NCBI GenBank assembly: GCA_026225415.1
Contig: JAMFSS010000006.1
Location: 64,001-128,000 of the forward strand
DNA length: 64,000 bases
DNA from: Alphaproteobacteria bacterium
GTDB lineage: Bacteria > Pseudomonadota > Alphaproteobacteria > UBA9219
Direction of reading: 5' to 3'
Part shown: piece by piece, positions 9,902 through 18,704 of the stretch
Position numbering within the stretch: position 1 is the stretch's first letter
Layout of the letters: every line of letters begins with the position of its first letter
Notes under the pieces: generated by a model
The model's database searches: none
What the model saw: only the letters and a program-made list of their open reading frames with translations
Told to the model about the DNA's origin: nothing
Made by a program: the position numbers and the translations under genes

Positions 9902-10312
9902 TTAATCGCTTGGCAAAACATAGGATGAGCATAATGATCCGCCATTGGCTGTCGGCACGCGGCCCGAACAATTGGTGGGCTCCCAACCGCGTTGGCGCAT
10001 ACATTCACTGACCACCAAGGATGGTTTTTGCAAACATTGGCCATTTTCATCCGGCGTAATCGTCACACCGGTTTCGGCCAGACGTTGATGATCGGGTTGA
10101 AATTGCACCAAATCATTATGCGTGGCGTTGGCCGGATAAATACCGCAATGGCATTGCGACAAATCGAAATCGAGCTTTTTTTGCGCGGTGTCCGATGCCA
10201 TCACAACATTGGGCTCGCTGATCGGGCGCCAGAATTGCGCCACCGATGACGGCGTTTCGCAAGCGGCAAGACCGAGGGCGATAAGGGCAAAAGCAAAAAT
10301 CTGGCGACGCAT
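9902..10312 (-). CDS. small putative outer-membrane lipoprotein
   Basis: A 136-residue protein of unknown role. The N-terminus MRRQIFAFALIALGLAAC is a lipoprotein signal peptide with lipobox LAAC, so the mature protein starts at Cys-18 and is lipid-anchored. The mature part has several further cysteines (DLSQCHCGIY, NGQCLQK, SECMRQRGW, NCSG, LCSS), suggesting disulfides in the periplasm. The C-MRQRGW segment resembles small alphaproteobacterial lipoproteins I cannot name. It lies between radC and a shared terminator, on the same strand as radC but after a gap of about 60 bases. Confidence 0.75.
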   Translation of the reverse strand: MRRQIFAFALIALGLAACETPSSVAQFWRPISEPNVVMASDTAQKKLDFDLSQCHCGIYPANATHNDLVQFQPDHQRLAETGVTITPDENGQCLQKPSLVVSECMRQRGWEPTNCSGRVPTANGGSLCSSYVLPSD

Positions 10313-10375
10313 GAAAAACTCCGTGAAAACGATGACGCCTCCATCATTGGCGATTTCCGCGTTGAAATCAATAGA

Positions 10376-11065
10376 TTATAGAAGCCCTTTATTCTTGAAA
10401 CTGACCGTTTCGCCCTTACTGATAATAATGTGGTCATGAACAAGGATACCCAAAGGACGACAGGCCTCGATAATGGCGCGGGTCATGGCGATATCGTCCT
10501 TGCTGGGCGTGGGGTCGCCGCTGGGGTGGTTATGCGCCAGCACAATGGCGCCCGCGCCAATTTCCAAAGCCCGCCGCACGACTTCACGCGGATAAACGGG
10601 GGTGTGATCGATGGTGCCGCGCTGATGCACCTCTTCGCCGATCAGATGGTTTTTGCGGTCGAGGAACAGCAGACGAAACTGTTCAACCGTTTCATGCGCC
10701 ATCGCCATGCGGCAATAATCGACCATTCTTTGCCAGTTATTCAACAACGCGCCGCCGATAATTTCTTTTTTCTGGGCACGAAGCGCAATCGCGCCGGTAA
10801 CGCGTATGGTCGTAACCGCCGCCTCGCTGAGTCCGAACCCCATCAACCGTTCGGGCGCCGCATTAATAAGCGCCCAGAGATTTTTAAATTCGCCCAGAAG
10901 CTGCTTGGCCAAAGGCTTCACATCGCGGCGGGGAATGGCGGCGAACAACAGAACTTCCAATAACTCATAATCTTGCAAAGCGTCGGCACCGGAATCCAGC
11001 AAACGCTCACGCAGCCTTTGCCGATGACCATGATAATGAGGCTTGGGTTCCACTTTGACCGTCAT
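10376..11065 (-). CDS. radC: RadC family (JAB/MPN domain) protein
   Basis: A 229-residue RadC (UPF0758) protein. The N-terminal half has a helix-hairpin-helix-like region (DYELLEVLLFAAIPRRDVKPLAKQLL) and the C-terminal half the JAB metalloprotease-like motif H-N-H-P-S-G-D-P-x-P-S-x-x-D near residue 180, with all metal ligands intact. The molecular function is unsettled; the historical DNA-repair link in E. coli was withdrawn. It follows the NAD-GDH gene by only two bases on the same strand and may be co-transcribed with it. Confidence 0.93.
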   Translation of the reverse strand: MTVKVEPKPHYHGHRQRLRERLLDSGADALQDYELLEVLLFAAIPRRDVKPLAKQLLGEFKNLWALINAAPERLMGFGLSEAAVTTIRVTGAIALRAQKKEIIGGALLNNWQRMVDYCRMAMAHETVEQFRLLFLDRKNHLIGEEVHQRGTIDHTPVYPREVVRRALEIGAGAIVLAHNHPSGDPTPSKDDIAMTRAIIEACRPLGILVHDHIIISKGETVSFKNKGLL

Positions 11066-11067
11066 TC

Positions 11068-14000
11068 CTAACCCGATAAAGTGTTCAGCCTCTCATTAGC
11101 TAATAACAGCATAGCCAGATCGACGGCACCCGCCGCCTTGCCTTCTGCCACCAGCCCGTCATAGGCACGAAGCTTGGCGGCATTGCTTTCCGCCCATTGC
11201 TCGACGCTCTTGCCTTTTTTGCCTGCCAATTGCGCCGTCAAACGTTGATGATGCGCGGCGAGCGTATCAAGAGCCGTACGCGCGGCATCGCGTTGCCACA
11301 CGGTCAGGCTGGACGGCAGCGCCAGATGGCTGAGCCAACCGATTTCCAAACGTTTTTCCAAACCGAAATACAACGCGGCCAGGTCGGCCACCTTCATTTT
11401 ATTTCTGGAGGCAAGGTTGATAAGTTCAAACGCCGAAACCAGCACGGGCAAACGCGTCATACGTTGCACCAAGGCCGCGGACACGCCTTCTATCTTGGTA
11501 TCTTTGGCGATATCCGCATGTTGCGCCAACCAGGCCTCCAATTGCGCCAGACCTTTGTGGTTGGCATCGATCAGGGGCAACAACGCACCCTTGACGCCAT
11601 CGGCCACAATCTTGCGCATCACTTTCGCCAAGGCGGCTTTGATAACCAGCAACAGGCGAGTTTGGGTTGCCGCGGGCACTTTGTTATCCAACCCGTCAAT
11701 GGCATTCCACACATCATTAAGCGCAAAAGATTCCCGCGCCAGAAGATACGCGCGCGCCACGGCTTCGCAATCGCCGCTGTCGGTAATGGTTTGCACAATG
11801 CGCACGCCGTTGCGGTTGACGATATCATTGGTCAAAACGGTCGCGGCAATTTCACGCCGTAACTGATGCCGCGCAATGTCTTTGGCATAGGATTTCTGCA
11901 ATGCCTTGGGAAAATACGCATCGACATCCGCCTGCAAGGCCGCATCATCGGGCAAAGACGAATCCAGGATTTGCTGATAGAGCCAAATTTTCGAATAAGC
12001 CAGCAACACGGACAATTCAGGCCGCGTCAATCCGCGCCCCTGTCTTTGGCGTTCCGCAAGCTCGGCGTCATTTGGCATAAATTCAATCGCGCGGTTTAAC
12101 AAACCGGCTTTTTCCAGAATTTGCATACAACGAATATGGCGCGGCAAGCTGTCCGTCGCTTCCGCTTCGGCCATGCTTAAAGCCTGTGTCTGCAAATAAT
12201 TATCGCGCAACACCAAATGGCCGACTTCGTCCGTCATGCTGGCCAGCAATTTATCACGCGCCGGCATGGTCAGACGTTTTTCATCAACGGCCTTGCGTAA
12301 CAAAATTTTGATATTCACTTCATGATCGGATGTATCGACACCGGCGGAATTATCAATCGCGTCGGTGTTTAAATGCCCGCCATGTTTGGCGAATTCAACG
12401 CGCCCGCGTTGCGTCAAACCCAGATTGGCGCCTTCGCCAATCACCTTGGCGCGCAATTCCGCGCCATTAACGCGCAACGCTTCGCATGAACGATCGCCAA
12501 CTTCTTCATTGGTTTCATCGGTAGCTTTGACATAGGTGCCGATGCCGCCGAAATACAGCAATTCAATATCCGCTTTTAACATCGCCTGAATCAAATCGGC
12601 GGGCGAAAGGCTGTCGGACACAATCCCATAAGCGCGTTTCATTTCCGGCGAGGCTTTGATCGATTTTTCGGTGCGGGCGAAGATGCCGCCGCCTTTGGAA
12701 ATCAGTTTCTTGTCATAATCCATCCAGCTGCTACGTGGCAGGGCGAAAATGCGTTTGCGCTCGGTATAGCTTTTCGCCGCATCGGGTGCAGGGTCACAGA
12801 AAATATGCCGGTGATCGAACGCGCCCAGCAACAAAGTCTGTTTCGACAATAACATGCCATTGCCGAACACATCGCCCGACATATCGCCAACGCCGATACA
12901 GCTAAACAATGTCGTTTGGATATCTTTGCCCAATTCGCGGAAATGGCGTTTGATGGCTTCCCATGCGCCACGCGCAGTGATGCCCATTGCCTTGTGGTCA
13001 TAACCTGCCGACCCACCCGACGCAAACGCATCATCAAGCCAGAAACCATAAGAACGCGAAATACCATTGGCGATGTCGGAGAACCGTGCGGTGCCTTTAT
13101 CGGCGGCCACCACCAGATAGGGATCATCATTATCATGCCGCACCACATTCACCGGCGGCACAATGCGCCCCGCCTTGGTGTTATCGGTGATATCCAACAA
13201 GCCATTCATCATCAAAGTGTAACAGGCGATACCTTCAGCCATAAATTTATCGGCATCCGCTGGTGGGCGTTTAACGATAAAGCCGCCCTTTGACCCTACC
13301 GGCACGATAACACTGTTCTTGACCATTTGCGCTTTGACCAGGCCCAGAATTTCGGCGCGGAAATCGTCACGGCGGTCAGACCAACGAATACCGCCACGCG
13401 CCACTTTACCGCCGCGCAAATGCACGGCTTCGGTTTGCGGGCTATAGACGAAAATTTCGTACAAGGGTTTCGGCAACGGCATAAACTCGACCGCACGGCT
13501 GTCGAATTTGATCGACAGGTATGATTTCGGTTGCCCGTCTTTATCGGTCTGAAAATAATTGGTACGCAACGACGCCTGCACCAGATTCAAATAACGGCGA
13601 ATAATGCGGTCTTCCTCCAACACATCGATATGCGACAAATCTTCGGCGATGATTTCTTCCAATTTCCGCATTTCCGCATCGCGGTTGCCTTTTAACGCCG
13701 GGTTGTGCCGCGCATAAAACAACGCATAGATTTTCTGTGCCACGCGCGGATGCGTCATCATGGCCGCCGCGATCATTTCGTGGCTGTAGGGGATACGCAA
13801 TTGGCGCAAATAACGCGCAAAGCTGCGCAAAACGGTAATGGCGCGCCAATCCAGTCCGGCGCGCAAGGTCAACGCGTTGAACGCATCATTTTCAACATCG
13901 CCGCTCCACACTTTTTCCAACGCTTCTTCAAACAAAGATTTGGTCTGCTCGAAAGAAACGCGGCGTTCCTGCGCCGGCTTGCCGACAAATTCATGGATAT

Positions 14001-15831
14001 AAATCGGCGTACTGCCATCCTTGAATTTAATTTCATAGGGGCCGCCCATATAATCAATCTTCAGGCCCATATTTTCAATCAGCGGCAAAGATTCCGACAG
14101 CAACAAAGGCCGTTCGGGCTGCAGCAATTTAAGCCCCAACCGCCCATTCCCCAAATCATCCAGATCGGCGATAAAGCGCGGCGAGGTGCGCACACGTTCC
14201 AGATTGCGGATATCCAATACGGCATGCGCGGGCGAAACCGCTTCGCAATAAGTATCGGGGAACGCATCACCGTAACGGCGCAACAATAACAAAGCCGCCG
14301 CTTCACCGTAAGACGCCGAAAGGCTGTCGCGCAAACGATCAGACCAGGTGCGGCACATTTCGCGCAATTCGGCTTCCAGCTTGGCGGGGTCGGGATGCGG
14401 CGAGTCCGGTGACAAACGAATGGTCACAAAGCCACGCGCCAAACGGCTGTCATCCAACCGCACATGCCACGCCAGCGCTTTGCCGCCATGGGCTTGTTCA
14501 AGAAAGGATTGAATACGAATACGCAACGGCGAATCGTAGCGGTCACGCGGCACATAAACCAGATAGGTCACATAACGGCCAAACGCATCATAACGCGGAA
14601 ATAACGCGGCACGCGCGCGATCCTGAAGTTGCAGAATGCCCAACGCGTTTTCATACAAATCTTCTTCTGTTATCTGAAACAATTCATCATGCGGATAAGT
14701 GTTCAGAATATGCATCAAACTGCGCCCGTCATGACTGGTGGGCGAGAATTGCATACGCGCGATTACATCATTAATCTTGCGGCGCATCACGGGGATATCG
14801 CGCGGCGTTTGCGCATAAGTTTTTGATGTGAACAAACCGACGAACAATTGTTCACTGGCTACCGCACCTTCTTCGTTGAAACGGCGGATAAAAACAGCAT
14901 CCATCGGTAACACGCGATGCACGCGGGTGATGGCGTTGGTTTTGGTGATGAACAACACATGGTTCTGACGCACATATTTGCGCAAGGCCGGATTGGCGCG
15001 TTTATCGAAATCGCGCAAGCCGCCGAACATCCGCGTATCATCATCGCGCAAAATGCCCAGCCCCTTACCGCGCTTGACGCTGATCGAGGTCACATTGCCG
15101 TCTTTTTCACCCAGATCGATTTCGCGGTACCCAAGGAAGGTAAAATTATCCTTGCTGAGCCATGTCAGAAAGGCGCGGATTTCTTCGATATCTTCGGCAT
15201 CTTTGCTTTGGCGTTTGGAAAGGGCGGCTGACTCAATCGCGCCCTGCATCTTGGCGCGCATTTCCTGCCAATCATCAACGGCCGCTTCGACATCGGTGAT
15301 GGTCAAACGGATTTCCTGTTCGACTTCCTTTAATTGCGCCGCATCGAAACAATGATCGATCTGAATATGCATAAAGGATTCGGTGCAAACGCCTTTTTCA
15401 TCGACCTTCTTGCCGCCAACAATTTCTTGCGCTTTGCCGTCTGCCGCGCGGCGCACCTGCATGATCGGATGAATGACGATATGCGCGTTCAGGCCGCGGC
15501 TTTGCAAAACGCCGGTGATGGAATCGACCAGAAAAGGTTTATCGATGCCGATAATTTCAATAACCGTGTGATCGACTGTCCAGCCATCCGCCGCGGGCGA
15601 TGGGTTAAAGACGCGGATTTTGCTTTCGCCCTTGCGGCGCATAGCGGCCAATGACCAGATTGAAGCCGCAATGCGCGCTTGTTCATCGGCCGTAAAAACT
15701 TTCAAATCCGCAGGCAACACATGTTCGTAAAACGCCTTTACAAAAGCCGCGGGCGCGGGCTTGAAAACAACCGCATCGGCTTTCTTTTTGGAAGGTGATG
15801 CAAGAAGGGGGCGTGTTGTTGAACGAGACAT
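11068..15831 (-). CDS. gdhB: NAD-specific glutamate dehydrogenase, large (GDH180-like) class
   Basis: A 1,587-residue enzyme that oxidatively deaminates glutamate to 2-oxoglutarate and ammonia using NAD. The long N-terminal region carries ACT-like regulatory segments (for example the VFNPSPAADGWTVDHTV area). The catalytic core, roughly residues 700-1250, contains GIRWSDRRDDFR, VPVGSKGGF with the catalytic lysine region, GVGDMSGDVFGNGML, GGIGTYVKA and GEGANLGLTQRGRVEF. The length matches the large NAD-GDH class known from alphaproteobacteria and Pseudomonas. The symbol follows common use and is not standard everywhere. A candidate promoter lies at 15873-15901. Many long antisense frames exist inside it, but they are shadows. 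Confidence 0.97.
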   Translation of the reverse strand: MSRSTTRPLLASPSKKKADAVVFKPAPAAFVKAFYEHVLPADLKVFTADEQARIAASIWSLAAMRRKGESKIRVFNPSPAADGWTVDHTVIEIIGIDKPFLVDSITGVLQSRGLNAHIVIHPIMQVRRAADGKAQEIVGGKKVDEKGVCTESFMHIQIDHCFDAAQLKEVEQEIRLTITDVEAAVDDWQEMRAKMQGAIESAALSKRQSKDAEDIEEIRAFLTWLSKDNFTFLGYREIDLGEKDGNVTSISVKRGKGLGILRDDDTRMFGGLRDFDKRANPALRKYVRQNHVLFITKTNAITRVHRVLPMDAVFIRRFNEEGAVASEQLFVGLFTSKTYAQTPRDIPVMRRKINDVIARMQFSPTSHDGRSLMHILNTYPHDELFQITEEDLYENALGILQLQDRARAALFPRYDAFGRYVTYLVYVPRDRYDSPLRIRIQSFLEQAHGGKALAWHVRLDDSRLARGFVTIRLSPDSPHPDPAKLEAELREMCRTWSDRLRDSLSASYGEAAALLLLRRYGDAFPDTYCEAVSPAHAVLDIRNLERVRTSPRFIADLDDLGNGRLGLKLLQPERPLLLSESLPLIENMGLKIDYMGGPYEIKFKDGSTPIYIHEFVGKPAQERRVSFEQTKSLFEEALEKVWSGDVENDAFNALTLRAGLDWRAITVLRSFARYLRQLRIPYSHEMIAAAMMTHPRVAQKIYALFYARHNPALKGNRDAEMRKLEEIIAEDLSHIDVLEEDRIIRRYLNLVQASLRTNYFQTDKDGQPKSYLSIKFDSRAVEFMPLPKPLYEIFVYSPQTEAVHLRGGKVARGGIRWSDRRDDFRAEILGLVKAQMVKNSVIVPVGSKGGFIVKRPPADADKFMAEGIACYTLMMNGLLDITDNTKAGRIVPPVNVVRHDNDDPYLVVAADKGTARFSDIANGISRSYGFWLDDAFASGGSAGYDHKAMGITARGAWEAIKRHFRELGKDIQTTLFSCIGVGDMSGDVFGNGMLLSKQTLLLGAFDHRHIFCDPAPDAAKSYTERKRIFALPRSSWMDYDKKLISKGGGIFARTEKSIKASPEMKRAYGIVSDSLSPADLIQAMLKADIELLYFGGIGTYVKATDETNEEVGDRSCEALRVNGAELRAKVIGEGANLGLTQRGRVEFAKHGGHLNTDAIDNSAGVDTSDHEVNIKILLRKAVDEKRLTMPARDKLLASMTDEVGHLVLRDNYLQTQALSMAEAEATDSLPRHIRCMQILEKAGLLNRAIEFMPNDAELAERQRQGRGLTRPELSVLLAYSKIWLYQQILDSSLPDDAALQADVDAYFPKALQKSYAKDIARHQLRREIAATVLTNDIVNRNGVRIVQTITDSGDCEAVARAYLLARESFALNDVWNAIDGLDNKVPAATQTRLLLVIKAALAKVMRKIVADGVKGALLPLIDANHKGLAQLEAWLAQHADIAKDTKIEGVSAALVQRMTRLPVLVSAFELINLASRNKMKVADLAALYFGLEKRLEIGWLSHLALPSSLTVWQRDAARTALDTLAAHHQRLTAQLAGKKGKSVEQWAESNAAKLRAYDGLVAEGKAAGAVDLAMLLLANERLNTLSG

Positions 15832-15872
15832 TAAAAACCCTGAGGATAAAACAAATCAGAACAGATACGCGC

Positions 15873-15901
15873 AAACTAAACCCGCACCAGACTCCGGTCA
15901 A
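15873..15901 (-). promoter_or_regulatory. candidate promoter of the NAD-GDH gene
   Basis: On the minus strand, TTGACC (15896-15901) is followed after 17 bases by TAGTTT (15873-15878), about 40 bases upstream of the gdh start codon. The match is moderate and based only on reading the sequence. Confidence 0.3.
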
Positions 15902-15950
15902 CAGACAGGCAATAAAAAATTACGTCGTGTTTCGCAGATGCGAGCATTCT

Positions 15951-16928
15951 TTATAAAAGCGTTTGCAGGCTTTTTTGTGGCCGCGGGCCATAATGGCTAA
16001 TCACTTCGGCGGCGGCAATCGCGCCAATGCGCCCGGCTTCGGCCATTGTTCTACCCTGCGTATACCCATACAAAAAGCCAGCCGCGAATAAATCGCCCGC
16101 GCCGGTTGTGTCCACCACGGCGGATACGGGCTGTGCCGCAATTGGCGTCACCTGCCCAGCCGCCAGAATAACCGCGCCTTTTTCGGCCAAAGTCACAACG
16201 GCAATTTCGGTATGCGCCGCGACTTTATCCAACGCCTGTTGTAAATCGTCCGTTTCATAAAGCGCTTTGATTTCATTTTCATTGGCGAACAAAATATCCA
16301 CCGCGCCGCGCACCAAATCCAGAAACGCGGCGCGATGACGCGACACGCAAAACACATCCGATAATGTCAGCGCCATTTTTTTATCCGCCGCATGCGCAAT
16401 CTTCGCGGCCTTATAAAAAGCAGCCTGCGCCGCAGGTTTATCGAACAAATAACCTTCGAGATAAGTCACGGCCGCATTCTGGATAATCGCTTCATCAATA
16501 TCCGCTTCGCCAAATTCGGTCGCCGCGCCCAAGAATGTGTTCATGCTGCGTTGCGCATCGGGAGTGACAAAAATTAAACATTTGCCGGTCGCGAGATCAG
16601 GCGAAGAAGGCGCCGCAAAATGAATATTCTGCGCATGCAAATCATGGGTGAAAACCTCGCCAAAACTATCGCGCCCAACTTTGCCCAAATAGGCCGCCTT
16701 ACCGCCCAGCGACGCAAAACCGGCCAAGGTATTGGCGGCAGACCCGCCCGATGACAGCGTAACTTTGCCCGGCACGGCAGCTTCGGCGCGGCCATACAGC
16801 GCGGCGGAAGTCGCATCATCCACCAGCATCATGCCGCCTTTGGCAATATCGTTCTCTTTCAAAAAATCCTCGGAAGCAGGCAGGATAATGTCGACAAGGG
16901 CATTGCCGATCGCACACAAGTGATACAT
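15951..16928 (-). CDS. PfkB-family carbohydrate/adenosine kinase
   Basis: A 325-residue PfkB (ribokinase-fold) kinase. The N-terminal YHLCAIGNALVDI, the glycine-rich SSGGSAANTLAG lid segment and the C-terminal DTTGAGDLFAAG motif with the catalytic Asp near residue 277 are all intact. Family relatives in alphaproteobacteria are annotated as adenosine kinase or sugar kinase; the substrate cannot be fixed here. I start at the ATG of 16928, which matches the family N-terminus; an open extension to 16988 runs into G-rich repeat sequence and is unlikely to be coding. No good ribosome-binding site is visible because the repeat abuts the start. Confidence 0.9.
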   Translation of the reverse strand: MYHLCAIGNALVDIILPASEDFLKENDIAKGGMMLVDDATSAALYGRAEAAVPGKVTLSSGGSAANTLAGFASLGGKAAYLGKVGRDSFGEVFTHDLHAQNIHFAAPSSPDLATGKCLIFVTPDAQRSMNTFLGAATEFGEADIDEAIIQNAAVTYLEGYLFDKPAAQAAFYKAAKIAHAADKKMALTLSDVFCVSRHRAAFLDLVRGAVDILFANENEIKALYETDDLQQALDKVAAHTEIAVVTLAEKGAVILAAGQVTPIAAQPVSAVVDTTGAGDLFAAGFLYGYTQGRTMAEAGRIGAIAAAEVISHYGPRPQKSLQTLL

Positions 16929-17087
16929 GGGGATTCTGAGGCTGGGGGTTGGAGGCCAGAAGTCTGGGGGAAAAAGAATCGTAGACATTTTTTACACTAT
17001 TTCTATCCCAATGAAATCCTTTAATGAATTTCCTTTTGCCCCCCTTTTTTCGGCCTCTGGTCCCCAGCCTCTGACCTCAATTCCCCT
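16929..17087. repeat. imperfect inverted repeat of G-rich and C-rich arms
   Basis: The plus strand has a G-rich arm from 16929 to about 16980 (with GAGGCTGGGGG and GGAGGCCAGAA) and a matching C-rich arm at about 17039-17087 (CGGCCTCTGG, CCCCAGCCTCTGACC). The arms are inverted and imperfect, separated by about 60 AT-rich bases. It separates the divergent kinase and bactofilin genes and probably contains both promoters. Confidence 0.6.
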
Positions 17088-17156
17088 TGCTTTAAACGTT
17101 AACTATGTGTTAACGAGACTTCACCCGCTGACAATTTCATTTCGAAGGAGCAACAA

Positions 17157-17732
17157 ATGTTTGGCCCAAAACCATCTAAACCCGGCGAACCCGAAGCAAC
17201 GACCGAAGATAATTCGGCACAACAATTATCGAACCTGCCACGCGCATCCGCTCCTTCGGGCCGCCACATGCCAACCGTAGGCCGCCGTTCTTCGGCTGGT
17301 TCGGTTGACGCCTCCAGCAAGCGTCTGGTCGTGGGCGAAGGCCTGTCGGTTTCGGGCGAAATCACCAGCTGCGACGTTCTGGTTGTTGCCGGCAAGGTCG
17401 AAGCCAAGGTCAGCGAAGGCAAGCTGCTTGAAATCAATGAATCCGGCCAATTCCGCGGCAGCGTGGAAATCGAAAACGCCGACATCGCCGGCCGTTATGA
17501 CGGCCAGCTGGTCGTCCATGGTCGTTTGACCGTCCGTTCGACCGGCCGCATCAGCGGTATGGTCAAATACGGCGAACTGGAAATCAGCGCCGGCGGCCAG
17601 ATCATCGGCGAAATGCAGGTAACCGGCGGCGGCGCGCAACAAGCGACCGGCAATGGCGGCTTCAAGAGCGCATCGAAATTCACATCGCTGATCGAAGACG
17701 AACCCAACAGCGACGAACGCAAGAGCGCCTGA
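17157..17732 (+). CDS. bactofilin family protein
   Basis: A 191-residue bactofilin (DUF583), a self-polymerising cytoskeletal protein that scaffolds cell-wall or polar structures. A disordered, proline- and serine-rich N-terminal region (about residues 1-55) is followed by a right-handed beta-helix core of short repeated valine/isoleucine/glycine strands (VVGEGLSVSGEITSCDVLVVAG, then repeated coils to about residue 165) and a short tail. The ribosome site AAGGAG lies upstream of ATG 17157. No M23 peptidase gene, a frequent partner, is adjacent. It ends at a strong terminator. Confidence 0.92.
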   Translation: MFGPKPSKPGEPEATTEDNSAQQLSNLPRASAPSGRHMPTVGRRSSAGSVDASSKRLVVGEGLSVSGEITSCDVLVVAGKVEAKVSEGKLLEINESGQFRGSVEIENADIAGRYDGQLVVHGRLTVRSTGRISGMVKYGELEISAGGQIIGEMQVTGGGAQQATGNGGFKSASKFTSLIEDEPNSDERKSA

Positions 17733-17760
17733 TCCGCTCTCGCTTTGTCGATAAAATTAA

Positions 17761-17790
17761 TGCCGCAATCGCAAGATTGCGGCATTTTTT
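17761..17790 (+). terminator. intrinsic terminator after the bactofilin gene
   Basis: A perfect ten-base-pair stem, TGCCGCAATC (17761-17770) with GATTGCGGCA (17775-17784), loop GCAA, followed by six Ts. Confidence 0.92.
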
Positions 17791-17845
17791 ATTGCCCTCA
17801 CTATCCCGCCATTTGAGCAACCCGATGCAGCAATAACTGCTAGTG

Positions 17846-17921
17846 CTCCCCTCCCCTTGAGGGAAGCGTGGAACTCAAACTGCCAAATAACCAGCAGGCT
17901 GTTGCTCCACGAGGGGAGGGG
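17846..17921. repeat. G/C-rich terminal inverted repeat element
   Basis: CCCCTCCCC (17848-17856) pairs perfectly with GGGGAGGGG (17913-17921), and CGTGGA (17867-17872) with TCCACG (17906-17911). The layout, with C-runs at the left end and G-runs at the right, is like the element at 46601-46684. Confidence 0.65.
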
Positions 17922-18081
17922 TATATAAAGATTCTGAGCAAAATCTGAAATGTTATTCCGCTTCAATGCCATACCGGTTTATGCCGCAATGCAAAAAAAG
18001 CGTGACAGTTTTGGTTTTTTGCGATATTAATTAACCTTAACAGGAAAGTTTTTCTGTCTGATGCACTCGTAGGAGGCCACT

Positions 18082-18537
18082 ATGTCCAAGCCATTCACAA
18101 ATCCATTCTTTGAAGCCGACATGTCAAAACTGTTCGATTTTTCGAAGATTTCCGGCGATATGAAAATGCCCCAATTCGACATGGAAGCCTTCACGGCTTT
18201 GCAGCGCAAAAATATGGAAACCTATACCGCCCTTAATCAAAGCATTATGGAAACGGTTCAGGGTATCTGGCAACGTCAGGGCGAAATGGCGCGCCAAATG
18301 ATGGAAGAAACCACCCAAAGTTTTCAGGCGGTGATGTCGTGCCCGACACCACAGGAAAAGCTGGCCAAGCAAGCCGAAGCCAGCAAGGCGACCATGGAAA
18401 AATGCCTTGCCAATATGCGCGATATCGCCGAAACAGTGTCCAAATGCAACACGCAGGCGATTGAAACCGTCAGCACCCGTATGAATGAAGGCATGAATGA
18501 ATTGCGCGGCATCATCTCGACCAACAAAGCCGCTTAA
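18082..18537 (+). CDS. phasin family protein
   Basis: A 151-residue, mostly helical phasin (Phasin_2), a protein that coats polyhydroxyalkanoate granules. Recognisable features are the N-terminal FTNPFFEADMSKLFDFSKI with MPQFDMEAFTALQRKN, followed by long amphipathic helices rich in Met, Gln and Glu and the segment AEASKATMEKCLANMRDIAE. A strong site GGAGG precedes ATG 18082. No phaC, phaR or other polymer gene lies nearby, and some phasin-like proteins bind other surfaces, so granule storage is inferred from the family. Confidence 0.88.
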   Translation: MSKPFTNPFFEADMSKLFDFSKISGDMKMPQFDMEAFTALQRKNMETYTALNQSIMETVQGIWQRQGEMARQMMEETTQSFQAVMSCPTPQEKLAKQAEASKATMEKCLANMRDIAETVSKCNTQAIETVSTRMNEGMNELRGIISTNKAA

Positions 18538-18694
18538 TCTCTTAAGCAAAATACTTATAACGGGCGTAATGCTTTGCTGCATTATGCCCGTTTCTGCGTG
18601 CGGCAAGAAACCGCCCCATGTCGACCCGCCATCGGACGATGCGCCCAAAGATATTCAAACCATCATCTACCCCAACCCCGACCTGAATAAATGA
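18497..18694 (+). CDS. small LptM/YifL-like lipoprotein upstream of lysA
   Basis: A 65-residue lipoprotein. The hydrophobic stretch LLSKILITGVMLCCIMPVSAC ends in lipobox VSAC at Cys-35, and the short mature part is CGKKPPHVDPPSDDAPKDI-like, proline- and aspartate-rich. Tiny lipoproteins of this type, placed immediately before lysA, belong to the YifL/LptM group, which in E. coli assists LptD maturation. The start at 18497 overlaps the phasin gene by 41 bases in another frame and has GAAGG six bases upstream. The next ATG (18569) would leave too short a signal peptide. The lysA start follows after ten bases. Confidence 0.72.
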   Translation: MNCAASSRPTKPLNLLSKILITGVMLCCIMPVSACGKKPPHVDPPSDDAPKDIQTIIYPNPDLNK

Positions 18695-18704
18695 GCCTTA
18701 TCCC

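Larger units (their letters stand above)
17733..18081. other. 349-base intergenic region before the phasin gene
   Basis: It holds the bactofilin terminator, the G/C-rich inverted repeat at 17846-17921, and an AT-rich phasin leader. The leader contains an inverted pair GCAAAAAA (17991-17998) and TTTTTTGC (18015-18022) next to a TGC-rich stretch. By analogy with PhaR control of phasin genes, this could be an operator, but that is only a guess. I see no gene. Confidence 0.5.

Noticed and set aside
11197-15654. Long open frames antisense to the NAD-GDH gene (up to about 220 codons).
   Set aside because: They are typical complements of a GC-rich gene with strong codon bias and have no family features or ribosome sites.
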